DNA from: Zoroaster sp. YZ-2022
Lineage: Eukaryota > Echinodermata > Asteroidea > Forcipulatida > Zoroasteridae
Direction of reading: 5' to 3'
Length of the DNA stretch: 64,000 bases
Assembly: GCA_029582265.1 (NCBI GenBank)
Contig: CM055817.1
Coordinates: forward strand, 56,493,750 to 56,557,749
In this document: positions 41,581-52,440 of the stretch, piece after piece
Numbering within the stretch: the stretch's first letter is position 1
How the letters are laid out: each line of letters starts with the position of its first letter
Notes under the pieces: model-generated
The model's database searches: none
What the model saw: only the letters and a program-made list of their open reading frames with translations
What the model was told of the DNA's origin: nothing
Made by a program: the position numbers and the translations under genes

Positions 41581-42375
41581 CAATTCGTCGCAGTTTTCAC
41601 GAAGTGACATATTTGCCCACGTCGTGGTAAAATCGCTTTGCGAGATATAAGCGATTGAAGTTGGTCAAGTTTTAAAACCGCGGTTTCGATGTCATTTTAA
41701 TCTCGAAGATCATTAATTTTTACTTAGAAAGCTGAAATCTCATATAATACGTAACTGTATTCGTTTTGTAGAGGAAAATAACTATAAACGAGTAACAAAC
41801 TTATAAACTAAACAGTCACTTCGTGAAAACTACACATGCTGTTGTCAAGTTTTCACGAACTGACGTTTCCCGTGCATTAGTATAGGGACACGCGTCAACT
41901 TCGTGGAACACACGTGTGGCGTGTTCGAATTTCAAATGTTTCCCAAAATGTTGTGAAAAAGACATTATTCCGAGGCATTTTTTCCAATGCTCATCACACC
42001 TATTGAAGAAAGATTCAAAAACAAAATCACACATTACTTTTCAGACGAAGTTTTGGTACGCCATGCACTAACGACCGCGTCGGGGGACGCCATCTCGCCG
42101 TACTGCGGCTACTGCGGCACTTCGTAAAAAAATATGCCGTTCGCATAAAATACATGCAGTAATACATGCACAGGGCTGCGATCGGTCACTTCGTGAAAAC
42201 TTAAAACCACAGTTTACTTCAATTTTACAAAAACTTCATTACTTTAATTACAAAACTAGATAGTTTTGAGGATTAAAACTTGGTGAAATGAAAGATAACA
42301 GTATTTGAAGTCCAAATATTGACTAAACTTTTTTTAGCTAGCAATCCGTCACTTCGTGAAAACTGCGTCGAATTG
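41581..42375. mobile_element. MITE with internal copies of its terminal motif, family II, copy A
   Basis: Inverted ends CAATTCGTCGCAGTTTTCAC and onward match 27 of 28 bases. The core GTTTTCACGAAGTGAC recurs inside in both orientations at about 41815, 41849 and 42186, with degenerate forms near 41897 and 42117. Non-coding. Copy in the duplication: 58188-58979. Confidence 0.8.
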
Positions 42376-42634
42376 TAACATTGTTGTATTGGACGAGGCT
42401 GTACCATTTCAGCACGTCTACGGAGCTCTGGAAGTGCCATCTGAGGCACTGATGGCCAGCCCATCTCTAATGAAAACGTGGATATTTAACGGATTTGTTT
42501 TATATAAGAAAGCCTAGGTAGTTGACCGTTGCAGTGGGTGGAAATTTAAGGTGGGGCTTTCCGAGCAGAGCTTGTCATTGGCCAGTGACGTACATGACCG
42601 ACCGCTGGACGTCTAAAACCTAGGAACACGATTA

Positions 42635-42850
42635 TTATCTCCGCCGACGTAGGTCGCGGCGGAGGTAATGTTTTCACCCATGTGTGGGTAGGTGTGTGTG
42701 GATGTACATGTACTTCTGTACTTTGTACAAGATATCTCAAAAAGTTCTCCACAGATTTGGATGAAATTTGCTGAATATGTTGAGTTTGCAACACGGAACA
42801 ATCGATTTTGATTTTGATGAAGATCTGATTTCAGGAAAGCGCAAGGACTA
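42635..42850 (+). repeat. CCGCCGACG/CGGCGGAG repeat unit
   Basis: A short GC hairpin (CTCCGCCGACGTAGGTCGCG) is followed by ACCCATGTGTGGGTAGGTG, AAGATATCTCAAAAAG and TTTGGATGAAATTTGCTG. This arrangement is familiar from dispersed repeats of marine invertebrates. Also at 59245-59450. Confidence 0.5.
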
Positions 42851-43802
42851 TATCTAACGTTTCTAACGCTAACGTTATTGCAGATCAATGAGCTAATAAG
42901 TAGAACCGATAGGGGCGCACTATTATGACCTGTTATAACCTAATGTTTTCATCACGTTTCAAGAACCGTTGGTGGCTCGGCGGGTTAGACGTACGGCTGT
43001 CACGTCGTAGACCCTGATTCAAATCCTGGAGAATTATTAATTTTTGTGTGTGTGAAAATACAGCTAAAGAGTTTGCGAATGGGGAATGTATTGCGTTTGA
43101 CAATTATTTGTGTGTGTGTTTTATCAAGCAAATAATGACGCACAATCCAAACGGCTACATTGTTAACATGCAGTCTCCTGATGACGGCTAGAGTTGAGAA
43201 CAAACCAACCGGCTCTTCTCAGAGCCATCACTTCTTCCAAGAAGAGATTATTACATGGCGTCACCCGAAAGAACTCAATTATATCTATCTCCACCATGCA
43301 AAGCTTCAAATCCTACAACATGCGTGTTGACATTTTATGGAGCGCACAGGTTTTTTGAATCATGTATTTCAATGCAAGCAAAGAGAGCATGTTTGCATGT
43401 AACAATATATATAGTTTGTTTTTAATACATAGGCCTATTTTACTTTCACACGACTTAATTTCAACCATGGATATGATTTGTGAGGTTCTTGGTCTAGGCC
43501 ACGACTCAAAATGAAAGCATATAACATTAGAAGTCTCTTATATATAGCGCATTACACTGGGGAATATACAGCCTATTATGTGCAACCTTTATTGGCGCTA
43601 TCAATCCCGCAGTCAAACTTTTCAGGGTTATGTCAACCTCTTTCCCCGTGGCTTTCCCCGTGCAACGGGATGATTTGAATATCCAAATATTGGAGATTTA
43701 AACTGTGTTTTGCGTATTTTTTTGAAGTAACCAATCAACGTTGAATATAGTCTGGTCTCCTGTCGTACCATTCAAGGAGTTTCATTGGATACGTTGTGCT
43801 GA

Positions 43803-43942
43803 AGATCTGACGTCACGCTTCGAGGTGGCTCGCGCGCTAGCTACCAATCAAGGTCAAAGTTGAACATCGGGAAAACATAGCACGGCCAGGGCCTGGCGTA
43901 ATTCACGCGCCTTAGCTCAAAGCGTGACGTCAGATCTCCCAG
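43803..43942. promoter_or_regulatory. Inverted pair of CRE sites upstream of Ly6 gene 2
   Basis: AGATCTGACGTCACGCTTCG and AAGCGTGACGTCAGATCTCC face each other, each with a perfect TGACGTCA (CREB/ATF site). Between them lie GCGCGCTAGC and an ACCAATCAAGG CCAAT-like site. About 210-340 bases upstream of the Ly6 gene 2 ATG. Repeated at 60370-60510 without a downstream Ly6 exon. The regulatory role is inferred. Confidence 0.45.
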
Positions 43943-44148
43943 CTACATCTTGTATTGCTATTAAGTCAGCTCACACAACTCTAGCTACGGGCTAGCCAAA
44001 CCGTACCATAGCCCACATGTTTTTTGTAATCATAACCTTAATATTATAATACTAAGTGTAATACGGCCAATGTTCTAATATCATTTTTTCACATTTTCTT
44101 CCAGCGGCAGCTTAGTTCGTATCCCGACGAAAACTAAAGTTATTCGCA

Positions 44149-45338
44149 ATGAAGGGGACCCTCGCATTCATTCTGATTCTTGCTTGTATTGGTAAGTTAA
44201 AGTCGAAGTTACCAATTTCTTTTTGGAACGTTCAATAATTCTCGAGAGTTCACGTTCACCAGTTCACATCCCGCGCGAACGCCTGCAATCCCTTGGCACA
44301 CTACCCGCATGCGCGCATGCCATACTTGATGTTGAGTTAAAGATTATAGGCATGGAATCGGTTTGCTAGTTTTCCGAATCCATGCCCTGTTGAAAGTCTG
44401 TTCTGATCGTGACTGGGGCATGTCCCTTTAAAACCAAAAGCACGCCCTCACCGTTGGACATTGGACACCTTACACGTACGGAAGATTGATGCCATCATCA
44501 ACTTATCGACCATATTTTAATTTCATTTTGTCATTAATTTACTATGACATAATGGCATAACTTTGTTTGCTTAATTTAATTTCACAAAACCAGTTATTGA
44601 ATATTTATGAAGCCCGTTATGACGACTGAATAATAACGGGGAAAAACAAAAATCAAAATCGCTTGCTTCTGGAAATTTCCTTTTCTCGCAAACTCTTGTA
44701 TATTTTTAATCATGTAACCAGGGGATCGGGGGAGGTGGGGTTCATAGTGCGCGTTATTAAAAGTAAACACAAACTAATTGATATTCTCAGGCGGTAGCCA
44801 AGCTCTACAATGTTACACATGCATTGGCGGCAGTAGCTGTGCAGATCCGTTCATCAGTTCAAATAAGGAAACCTGCACATCAATCCTTGGAACTCCAGCT
44901 TGCTCGGTGAGTGAAGACATTATAATATTGTTAGAGAAGTATATAATCTGCCTGGAAAGAAGAAAGGAGGGAGGAACACACATAATCTTCACGCTTTCCA
45001 AGACGACCGAGGACCTTTGTTATTCCCTTTGTATTGTTCCCGTTGAAGCAATCTCCATTGGTTTTGTAAACCGAGGTATTTCCAGTTTGTTTCCCTTTAT
45101 TGTTATCGTAGTTCCACAGTATTTTCTTTTTCATTTTCATTAGAAAGTCAAAGCTGCTGGGATCGTTGTACGTTCATGTACAACCTCTGCCGCATGTTCA
45201 GGATGCATCGTTGCTGACGACGATAACGCTGTCTGTTGCTGCACGGGTGAGCTTTGCAACGGAGCGAGCACTCGGGCTGTCAACTATGTTACCCTCGCTA
45301 CTCTGATGATCATGGGGAGTGTCCTCGCTGCATTGTAA
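44149..45338 (+). CDS. Ly6/uPAR-domain small GPI-type protein, gene 2
   Basis: Three exons: 44149-44191, 44791-44906, 45144-45338 (stop TAA). Exon 1 codes the signal peptide MKGTLAFILILACIG and ends in phase 1; exons 2 and 3 meet in phase 0, exactly as in the gene at 30923. The mature chain begins LQCYTCIGGSSCADPF and ends in VCCCTGELCNGAS, the Ly6 signature CC-x4-CN, before a hydrophobic GPI-signal tail (YVTLATLMIMGSVLAAL). Total about 117 residues before processing, normal for one Ly6 domain. An acceptor (TTCTTCCAG, 44105) 43 bases before the ATG implies a 5'-UTR intron. It is a diverged paralogue of gene 1; ligand unknown. Confidence 0.9.
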
Positions 45339-45354
45339 ACAACCGCCAGCTACC

Positions 45355-45665
45355 AGCACACTCTTAAAACTCCCTGTCAGAATTGATCCAGAATACTATG
45401 GGTCCACAGGCCCCTGACCCATTTTAGGGTCAGATTGACCCATTTAAGGGTCGGAATGATCCGGATCAGGGTCAAATTGATCCGGAGTCAGGGTCAGACG
45501 ATTCTGATACGGATTCTTTCTGACTCTTTTGCCGGATTCGTCTGACCCCAGCAAAAGGGCCTCCCAATACCCTTTCTTGGTCAATTCTGACTCAATTGTC
45601 TTCAGAGTGTCAAGGACCAGCCCATATAGGGGCTGGATATGGTGGCTTTGAAAAATTTGCAATTG
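45355..45665. mobile_element. GGGTCAGATTGACCC repeat element
   Basis: Clustered GACCCATTTTAGGGTCAG, GATCCGGATCAGGGTC and inverse tracts. A related block is at 46985-47222 (TGGGTCAGTCTGACCC, ACTGACCCACTGGG). Probably halves or copies of one palindromic MITE family. Lies directly after the Ly6 gene 2 stop, so it forms its 3' UTR or flank. Confidence 0.5.
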
Positions 45666-45787
45666 GCTTCTTTTAAGTTAAGATTTAGGTCATACAAAAC
45701 ATGGGCGGTTCTAAGATGGGTGTTAAAATATTTTGAATTGGTCACAGCGGTTTTGTTTTGAAAAGAATTGACTGTCACACCTGTACG

Positions 45788-45819
<32 letters not shown>

Positions 45820-46329
45820 TACAAACGAACTTCGCTAATTATGGTAGAGAACACATTAATTCAGTTGGTCTGGCTCATTTTAACTTCACGGATGCTGTAT
45901 TTTCCAAAAAATGTTTGCATTTTATTTTGTGCACAACTTACTGGATGGCAGCCATTTTTCGTCTGATTCACATGAGCTTGATATCTATATAATTTCCTTT
46001 GTGTTACATTATGCAGTACTTGGAATATCGAAAAGAAAGGGGGAATGGGTCCGCACTTATCAGTTAAAATGTTTCCTTCGCCAAATTTGTAATTATTTTT
46101 GTCAGTACAAATAAACCGTAAGTTAATCTACCAAATACAAACTCGTTACCACTACCCTCACTTTGAAACTTCTGTCCACGCCAATGGTTTTTTGAGAATG
46201 AATCAGAAATAGCTATGATTTTATTACTCATTTGATTACTCGTTTTAAGATCAGAGGAATCAGTTGGATGTACCCCCGTTATAATTTGTCTGACCACACC
46301 CAGGTAATGCACATGGGTAAATTTCACAT
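45666..46329. other. 3' flank of Ly6 gene 2
   Basis: A poly-T run at 45788-45812. The first AATAAA seen is near 46109. Otherwise no feature. Confidence 0.4.
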
Positions 46330-46505
46330 AGAGTTTCTAAACAGATAAAACTGCTAAGCTTAAGGAGAACAATTTGCTTAGCAGGTTTATGCTAGATGGT
46401 TACCAACAAAAAGGTTCACACAAAATGTACAGTCTTTAGCTGGTAGTTTGTTTCAAGCAAAGATATTTGCTTAGCAAAATTCTCTGCTTAGTAGTTCTAT
46501 GAAAT
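46330..46505. repeat. GCTAAGCA hairpin repeat
   Basis: AACTGCTAAGCTTAAGG and GAACAATTTGCTTAGCAGG at the left, TTGCTTAGCAAAATTCTCTG and CTATGAAATTAGCCCC at the right. Same family as 17090-17290. Confidence 0.6.
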
Positions 46506-46739
46506 TAGCCCCTGAGCACTCATCTTCAAACTGTTAGCTGTGGTTTTGCCAACTCCTCATACTCCTAGAGATATCCTAGACCCACCCATGTAAACAGTAT
46601 GCAAAATATAGAACTTCGTGTTTTGCTTTTATAACTAAAAATATTTACCAAACTGTGAACATAACTGATCCATGTAACAGTACTAAAATAAGGAAAACAA
46701 AAGTTGTGCTCTGCTTTTAAATTGATGAGCCTGAAAATA

Positions 46740-46885
46740 GGTAAAACTTTTGCGTGGTGAAGAGGATAAGTAAGACTGATTGAAATTGAAATTCTCAATT
46801 GATTAGTAATTAGTTCTGAAAAGAACTGGAGGTTACAACTCGACGTTTCGATCAGTATGCTCTGATCGTCTTCAGGAGGCTGAAA
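46740..46885 (-). mobile_element. Penelope-like terminal fragment with hammerhead-like core
   Basis: The minus strand reads CTCCTGAAGACGATCAGAGC, then ATACTGATCGAAACGTCGAG (46878 to 46839), and CTCTTCACCACGCAAAAG toward 46740. The pieces CTGANGA, a strong hairpin GATCAG-x6-CTGATC, GAAAC and a GTC-like site with CTC/GAG flanks resemble a minimal hammerhead ribozyme. Other copies: 22351-22390 and 53876-53915 (both minus); partial at 35055. Confidence 0.45.
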
Positions 46886-46984
46886 ATATTTCAAGCAGTC
46901 ATGTTCACAGTTGAGTAATAATGATTACTTTTGCTTTGCTTTATATGATTAAACTTAATAATTTAATTTTAACAATTTCACACT

Positions 46985-47222
46985 ATAAGCCCCTGGGTCA
47001 GAAATAACCTGGATACAGACAAACATGTGCCAGACCCATTTGAGATCAGACTGACTTGAAACCGGGGTCAAACATTTCTGTCACAGATTCATCCTGACCC
47101 AGTTCCCGGATCATTTGGATTCTCTTTGACCCCAGTTGGGTCAGTCTGACCCCGAAATGGGTCAGAACACATGTTAAGCCTTCTCTGGCACACCACTGAC
47201 CCACTGGGATGTGTTTTAAGTG
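46985..47222. mobile_element. GGGTCAG repeat element, second copy
   Basis: Starts CCCCTGGGTCAGAAAT and ends ACTGACCCACTGGGATGTG, with inverted GACCC/GGGTC tracts inside. Same family as 45355-45665. Confidence 0.5.
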
Positions 47223-47639
47223 TACACGAACTGATTAATGAAAGCCAATGACAGACATTTTTGCATTATTACCATTTTCCAAAAATTAATTTCAACGCCT
47301 CATCAGCACAATAATTGCTAATTAAAACATATATAGGGTGCACTAATGAATAAGGACCCGTCAGGTAAAATCGATCCCTTAGTACGTTTTGCTGTATTCC
47401 TCTGCTGTCTGAATGACCTCAGAGTGACCTTTGTACTCGTAAGGATGCATAAAGAATAAAGCAATTACCTGAATGGTCCATATTACTTCAGTTTACACTA
47501 AAAATTAAATAAATTATTAAATAAATTTTCAAACACCTGGTTGGTGGCATCCTTTGATATTCAATCATATTGTCTAAACTGTCTTGGTCATAATGTATTG
47601 TTTGAGGCTGGAGATTGGCTCTGCCATATCAGTTCATTT
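47223..47639. other. Intergenic, no feature recognised
   Basis: AT-rich, no exon or repeat module seen. Confidence 0.4.
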
Positions 47640-48050
47640 TTTATTAAAGGGAAGGTATATAATTGGTAAAACTCTGCTTCTATATGAGTATGCTTACTCT
47701 CTTTGAATCAAGATATACATTGAAGGGAAGGTACAACGTTGGTAATGTTGGCAAAACTGCTTCTATGAGTTGCTTACTCTCTTTGAATCAAGATATACAT
47801 TGAAGGGAAGGTACAACATTGGTAATGTTGGCAAACTGCTTCTATGAGTATGCTTACTCTCTTTGAATAAAGATATACATTAAAGGGAAGGTACAACATT
47901 GGTAATGTTGGCAAAACTGCTTCTATGAGTGTGCTTACTCTCTTTGAATCAAGATATACATTGAAGGGAAGGTACAACATTGGTAATGCTAGAAAAAATA
48001 CTCCTATAGAGTATACTTACTTTGAATCGAAATATGCATTAAATAATTAA
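47640..48050 (+). repeat. ~82-bp tandem repeat, about five units
   Basis: Unit: AAGGGAAGGTACAACATTGG, TAATGTTGGCAAAACTGCTT, CTATGAGTATGCTTACTCTC, TTTGAATCAAGATATACATTG. The middle three or four units are nearly identical; the first and last are decayed. Confidence 0.9.
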
Positions 48051-48565
48051 CCTGATAAAGATTCACAAACAAATACACAAAAATAAGCCAACCACAATTT
48101 TTGAGTTTAGGACAGATACTTTTCATAAATTCAAACTGGATGTTATTTTCACTTTTCTTAAAATATTGCAGCACCTCAGACAGTTTTACACTAAGTACGT
48201 TTTACATTAAAAATGTACAATTTGATTAATTAATTACCAATCATATACCTTACCTTTTACATAATTCTTTTCAAATTCAACAAGTAGAAGTAAGTAACAA
48301 AAAACAGTATCTAACCGATCTGAAATAATGTAATTGAGTGATTGTTATTAAACTTTGTACAACTCATCGCACACTGCTGTCTGTTGACTGGTTCGAGTTG
48401 AACGTCTCAAAACCCTAAACCATACTGATCGGCAGAGAGCGCCCTTCCTTGTGGCGCGCTACCTTGGACGCGCACTGGGAGCCAATCAGAACACACGCTC
48501 TCGACGCTAAGTTGCAGAGTGGAGTTAATATTTGAATTGTCATCTGAAATAAATTAAGAATTAGC
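48051..48565. other. Intergenic, no feature recognised
   Basis: No exon seen. 48420-48500 is locally GC-richer (GAGAGCGCCCTTCCTTGTGG), without a family match. Confidence 0.4.
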
Positions 48566-49000
48566 TGTTGCAAACTGATACGCCCTACCAACCAAAAGGA
48601 CCTGTGTTGCAAAATGGAAAAAATACTTTAGGCATACTTTTTAAAAACAATTATCTTTGTGCCTTTTTTATACCCCTGATAGTGTATAGCACAAAATCTT
48701 GAACCCTCCCTCGACCAAAAAATCCCAACATTTGTTACAGTGGCGTAACTAGGGTCCAATTTTCATAGGGCATCAGGGGAAAGTAGTAATACATGATCCA
48801 TTCGTATGAGTGCAAACTGATACGCCCTACCAACTTATTAAAAGGGCCTGTGTTGCAAAATGCAAAAAATTTGCCCACTAGGCCTATTTTTTCTAAATTA
48901 ATTTTCTTCGTGCTCTTTTATACCCCAATAGTGTATAGCGCAAAATCTTGACCCCACCACTGACAACCTCGACAAGTAAATCCCAACATTTTTATAATAA
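48566..49000 (+). repeat. Two-copy direct repeat, about 240 bp
   Basis: GCAAACTGATACGCCCTACC through GTGTATAGCACAAAATCTTG and CCCAACATTTGTTA occurs at 48568-48740 and again at 48811-48990. A CAGTGGCGTAACTAGGG element end lies between them. Possibly one TE copy duplicated by insertion. Confidence 0.65.
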
Positions 49001-50125
49001 ATAAATATTTGAGTATTTGTTTTAATTATTATTTTTTAATTCGTGAAAAAATAAACGTGAATTTCAAAGTCATAATTGTTTTCAAGTTGTGTGATATACA
49101 CGGGGGTATAACTGGGCAAAGAAAATTGTTAGAAACAATATAGCTAATGGGGTGTAGAAGATTACAAAGCACAACTATAACATGTTCTCTGAGAAGGTTT
49201 TGTTTAGAGGGAAATAATTATTGTCATTACCGCCCCCGTCATAAATATTGGAAGGAACATGCCCCACCCCCATGCCAAATCCGGGATAACCACCAATAAT
49301 TGGTACAAGGTCCATCCGGCCGGGTGGTCACCCAATGTAATTTAAAATTAATGACAGCCCCTTCTACAATATTTTACCCATTTTCTGAAGTCGCCAATAC
49401 GTTGGCAAAGGGGATATGCAAAGAGGGTGGGCCACCATCGTATGGCATAGAGTGAACGTAGTGTCGGTACAACTAGTGGCTACGATTTATTAATAATACG
49501 ATTGGGGAGAAATGGATTAGGGACTGACCTTACCCCCACCCACCCAATTGACACCCTGACACCCCCTCACCAACTAATAAATTAAATTGTATAATAAATA
49601 AATAAGTTTTAATATTAATTTTTTTTTTTTTTTTTTAAGTTTGCCAGAACAAACCGTGGATTTCGAAGTTTTTTGTTTCAAGATTATTTTGTGCTATACA
49701 CGATTGGGGTATAAATTAGGCCTTATACAATAGGCCAACGGAGGTGTCTGTCCACGGGTAATTTTGGAACCGGTCGCCGTAATGGTCCGGTTCGTGGGTA
49801 CCTGTGAAAAATGAGGGACAAAAACCGGATTTTCCACCGTACAGCTGCGCTCGATAATTCCTCGCGCGATGGATAGGCCTTACACAGCACAAGACAGTGG
49901 CCTTCATTACTATTTGTTCATAACCATTACGATTCTTACAAAAATAATAATAACACAAAAAAAGAAAATAATAGAAAAAGAACAGAATTGAAAATTAATT
50001 ATTGTAATGAATTTCATGAAATAAAACAAAGTACCTGAAACTCTATAAACATGGAAGATCGTTATAGTAAGTATTCATCAAAGACTGGCATTCGGTTTCA
50101 TTTAGTATTTCACTATTACACCATT
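49001..50125. other. Intergenic, no gene recognised
   Basis: AT-rich with a poly-T run near 49620. A second weak relative of the preceding repeat is near 49690 (TTGTGCTATACACG). No exon. Confidence 0.4.
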
Positions 50126-50127
50126 TA

Positions 50128-50284
50128 GCTACGGAAGTTTAAATGACCATCCATGTTTCCGAGTTACAGAGGTTTTCTTTATCATGGAAAGACAAAGGCA
50201 ATCAGTGTTTTCAAGATAACTATTCCGTCTTTCCATGATAAAAAATCTAAGTAACACGGATGGTCATTTAAGCTTCCGTATTTA
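50128..50284. mobile_element. Short hairpin MITE, CGGAAGTTTAAATGACCATC
   Basis: Arms CTACGGAAGTTTAAATGACC and GGTCATTTAAGCTTCCGTAT, continuing into TATCATGGAAAGAC/GTCTTTCCATGATA. About 157 bp, long imperfect stem, small loop. Confidence 0.7.
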
Positions 50285-50319
50285 GCACATGAGACAGATT
50301 TTAAAGGATATTTTTATCA

Positions 50320-50560
50320 ACTTTAACGCGGTTATTGGAACCAGACCAAATTTCCCATACACAAATTCAAAGTATGGTGGCTAAGAGAGGCCTCACAAAT
50401 CGGGCAAACGTTCAATACCACTATGTGAAAAAGTCGTTTAAAACGGCAGAATTCCAATCGATCCAGGAATTCCCATAAATTGTACATGGAAAGTTTGGTC
50501 CTCGCGTATACATGCAGCACGTATTTTCCTGTTTGCAAAAAAGAAAAAAAGAAAAAAGAA
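50320..50560 (-). mobile_element. Dispersed repeat, TTTCTGGTC family, partial
   Basis: Modules GGAACCAGACCAAATTTCCC, GTATGGTGGCTAAGAGAGGC, GGGCAAACGTTCAATACC and GCAGAATTCCAATCGATCC, as in 33120-33240 and 55150-55230. The terminal repeats are missing. Confidence 0.55.
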
Positions 50561-50571
50561 AAAAAAGATTA

Positions 50572-50574
50572 AAA

Positions 50575-50606
<32 letters not shown>
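50572..50606 (+). repeat. (CAA)n microsatellite
   Basis: About eleven CAA units after an A-rich tract. Confidence 0.9.
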
Positions 50607-50729
50607 TACGTTTGTTGGGTTACAAACGTAAGGTGTTTGGGTTTGGATTTGGTACAAAGTCGGAAAGTAAAACGTTTAAAGTCGTTGATGTAAAAATTTT
50701 CAGGCATTTTTGTGGAACTGATTTCATTG

Positions 50730-51560
50730 TCCACGGATGATGTCCTTGAACGGATAAAGAAGAAAATAAAACAAATTAATCAAATTAGTGCGGTCATGTT
50801 CATGACGTATTTCGAAATCAGAACCTTCGGATTAGTAGTGTGAAATTCACCACTAGACCAGGGATCATTCATCGTGTGTCGTAGTAAATCCAGTCGATAA
50901 TTATGCAATATTACAAGAAGAGCAACAAAATTGCTACGGTCATGTTCATGTCGGATCTCGAACTAAGGACATTACGATTAACTGTCTGAAGATTTCACCA
51001 CTAGAGCACTGAGCTTCCATAACGTGTAAAAGTAAATTCAGTGGATTATTGTGCCATGTCTGTAAGTCAGTAAGTGTAATAAAAATAACTTTTCGAAAGG
51101 TATTACTTTCCGCGGATGAGAGCCGTGAATGGATAAAAACAAAAAAGAAAAGCAATAAAATTAGTGTGGTCATGTTCACGACGGATCTCTAACTCATCAC
51201 AAAATTAATTAGCAGTCAGACGCATTAACCACTGGACCACAAAGGTTCCTTACTAAATACTCAAAAATCCAGTCGATTATTGTGCCAAGTTACAACTCTG
51301 AACGTCCGTTAAACCGGAACGGATGGAATTGTTTTGAATTTTGGGTACTTCTACATATCTAATAAATGCTTGTAGCAAGTTACAAGTCTGCACATCATTT
51401 CGTTAGGGAATTATAGGGCTTTTGAAATTTCATTGTTTTTGCCCATAAGAGCGGAACTGATTAAGTTTGTATGGATTTTATGATTTACATATGATTTTAC
51501 ACAAACAAATGTTTGTGCAAAATTACAAGTCTCTACGTCATTCCATTTGGATGTTATTGT
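50730..51560 (-). repeat. Degenerate tandem units with tRNA-like segments
   Basis: Three units start with (A)AAATTAGTGYGGTCATGTTC at about 50784, 50930 and 51160. On the minus strand each reads like a tRNA: a box-A-like TGGTCCAGTGGTTAATGC (51238 downward) and a box-B-like GTTCGAGATCC (near 50955). Each is followed by AATCCAGTCGATTATTGTGC and CAAGTTACAAGTCTG. The units are diverged and spaced 145-230 bases apart. I call this a tandem of SINE-like heads, not functional tRNA genes. Confidence 0.45.
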
Positions 51561-51597
51561 GGTTTGCGGTTTATTACTTCTAAACGTAAGGGAGGAA

Positions 51598-51740
<143 letters not shown>

Positions 51741-52146
51741 GAATTCCTCACTATTTAGTGGGGTGCACCCTGAGAAGATGTGTCATCTTATTGATATAGC
51801 TGTGCCGGGTGGTAGTAGAGTAGCTTCAAAGGAGAAGGAGAAGGTACAGAAATAGCAGGATTTAGCGAGAGAACTCCGCAAGCTGTGGCAAGTCAAGGTG
51901 AAGGTTATTCCTGTGGTAGTGGGAGCACTGGGTACAATCCCGAAGGCGTTGGAGAAACATCTCAAGGAGATAGGAACATCTGTTAGAGTAGAATTACTAC
52001 AGAAGGCGGCACTCTTAGGGACAGCAAGGATTCTGCGAAAGACACTCGAGATCTAAGGCTACTGGACGTAGCTTGACTCTCGAGACTTGAGGTGTAACCG
52101 GCAGAAAGGAAAACAAGATCTTTCTTTTCATGCTGTGCTAACGCGA
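51741..52146 (+). pseudogene. RLE-type LINE 3' end, copy 1 (5'-truncated)
   Basis: Starts inside the endonuclease region: a frame gives KMCHLIDIAVPG, then KEKEKVQ, VVGALGTIPKALEKHLK and ALLGTARILRKTLE. It is nearly identical to 53160-53505 of copy 2 but with an in-frame TAG (51856). The 3' UTR ends CTGTGCTAACGCGAAA, then (TAA)n. Confidence 0.8.

Positions 52147-52440
<294 letters not shown>

Larger units (their letters stand above)
39768..44025 (+). repeat. Large direct duplication, copy A
   Basis: Collinear and nearly identical with 56370-60593, with scattered substitutions and small indels (for example a 10-base difference near 42443 and about 35 bases extra near 43025-43060). It contains the AAGTCAAGTCAAGTC minisatellite, the CACTTCGTGAAAAC MITE, a CTCCGCCG/CGGCGGAG hairpin (42640), a tRNA-like SINE head (42970-43030) and an inverted pair of CRE sites. 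No long coding frame. It ends about 120 bases before Ly6 gene 2. Confidence 0.93.

Noticed and set aside
41590..42360. CRISPR-like array from repeated GTTTTCACGAAG motifs
   Set aside because: Repeats are in both orientations, irregularly spaced and inside a TIR element in an animal genome.
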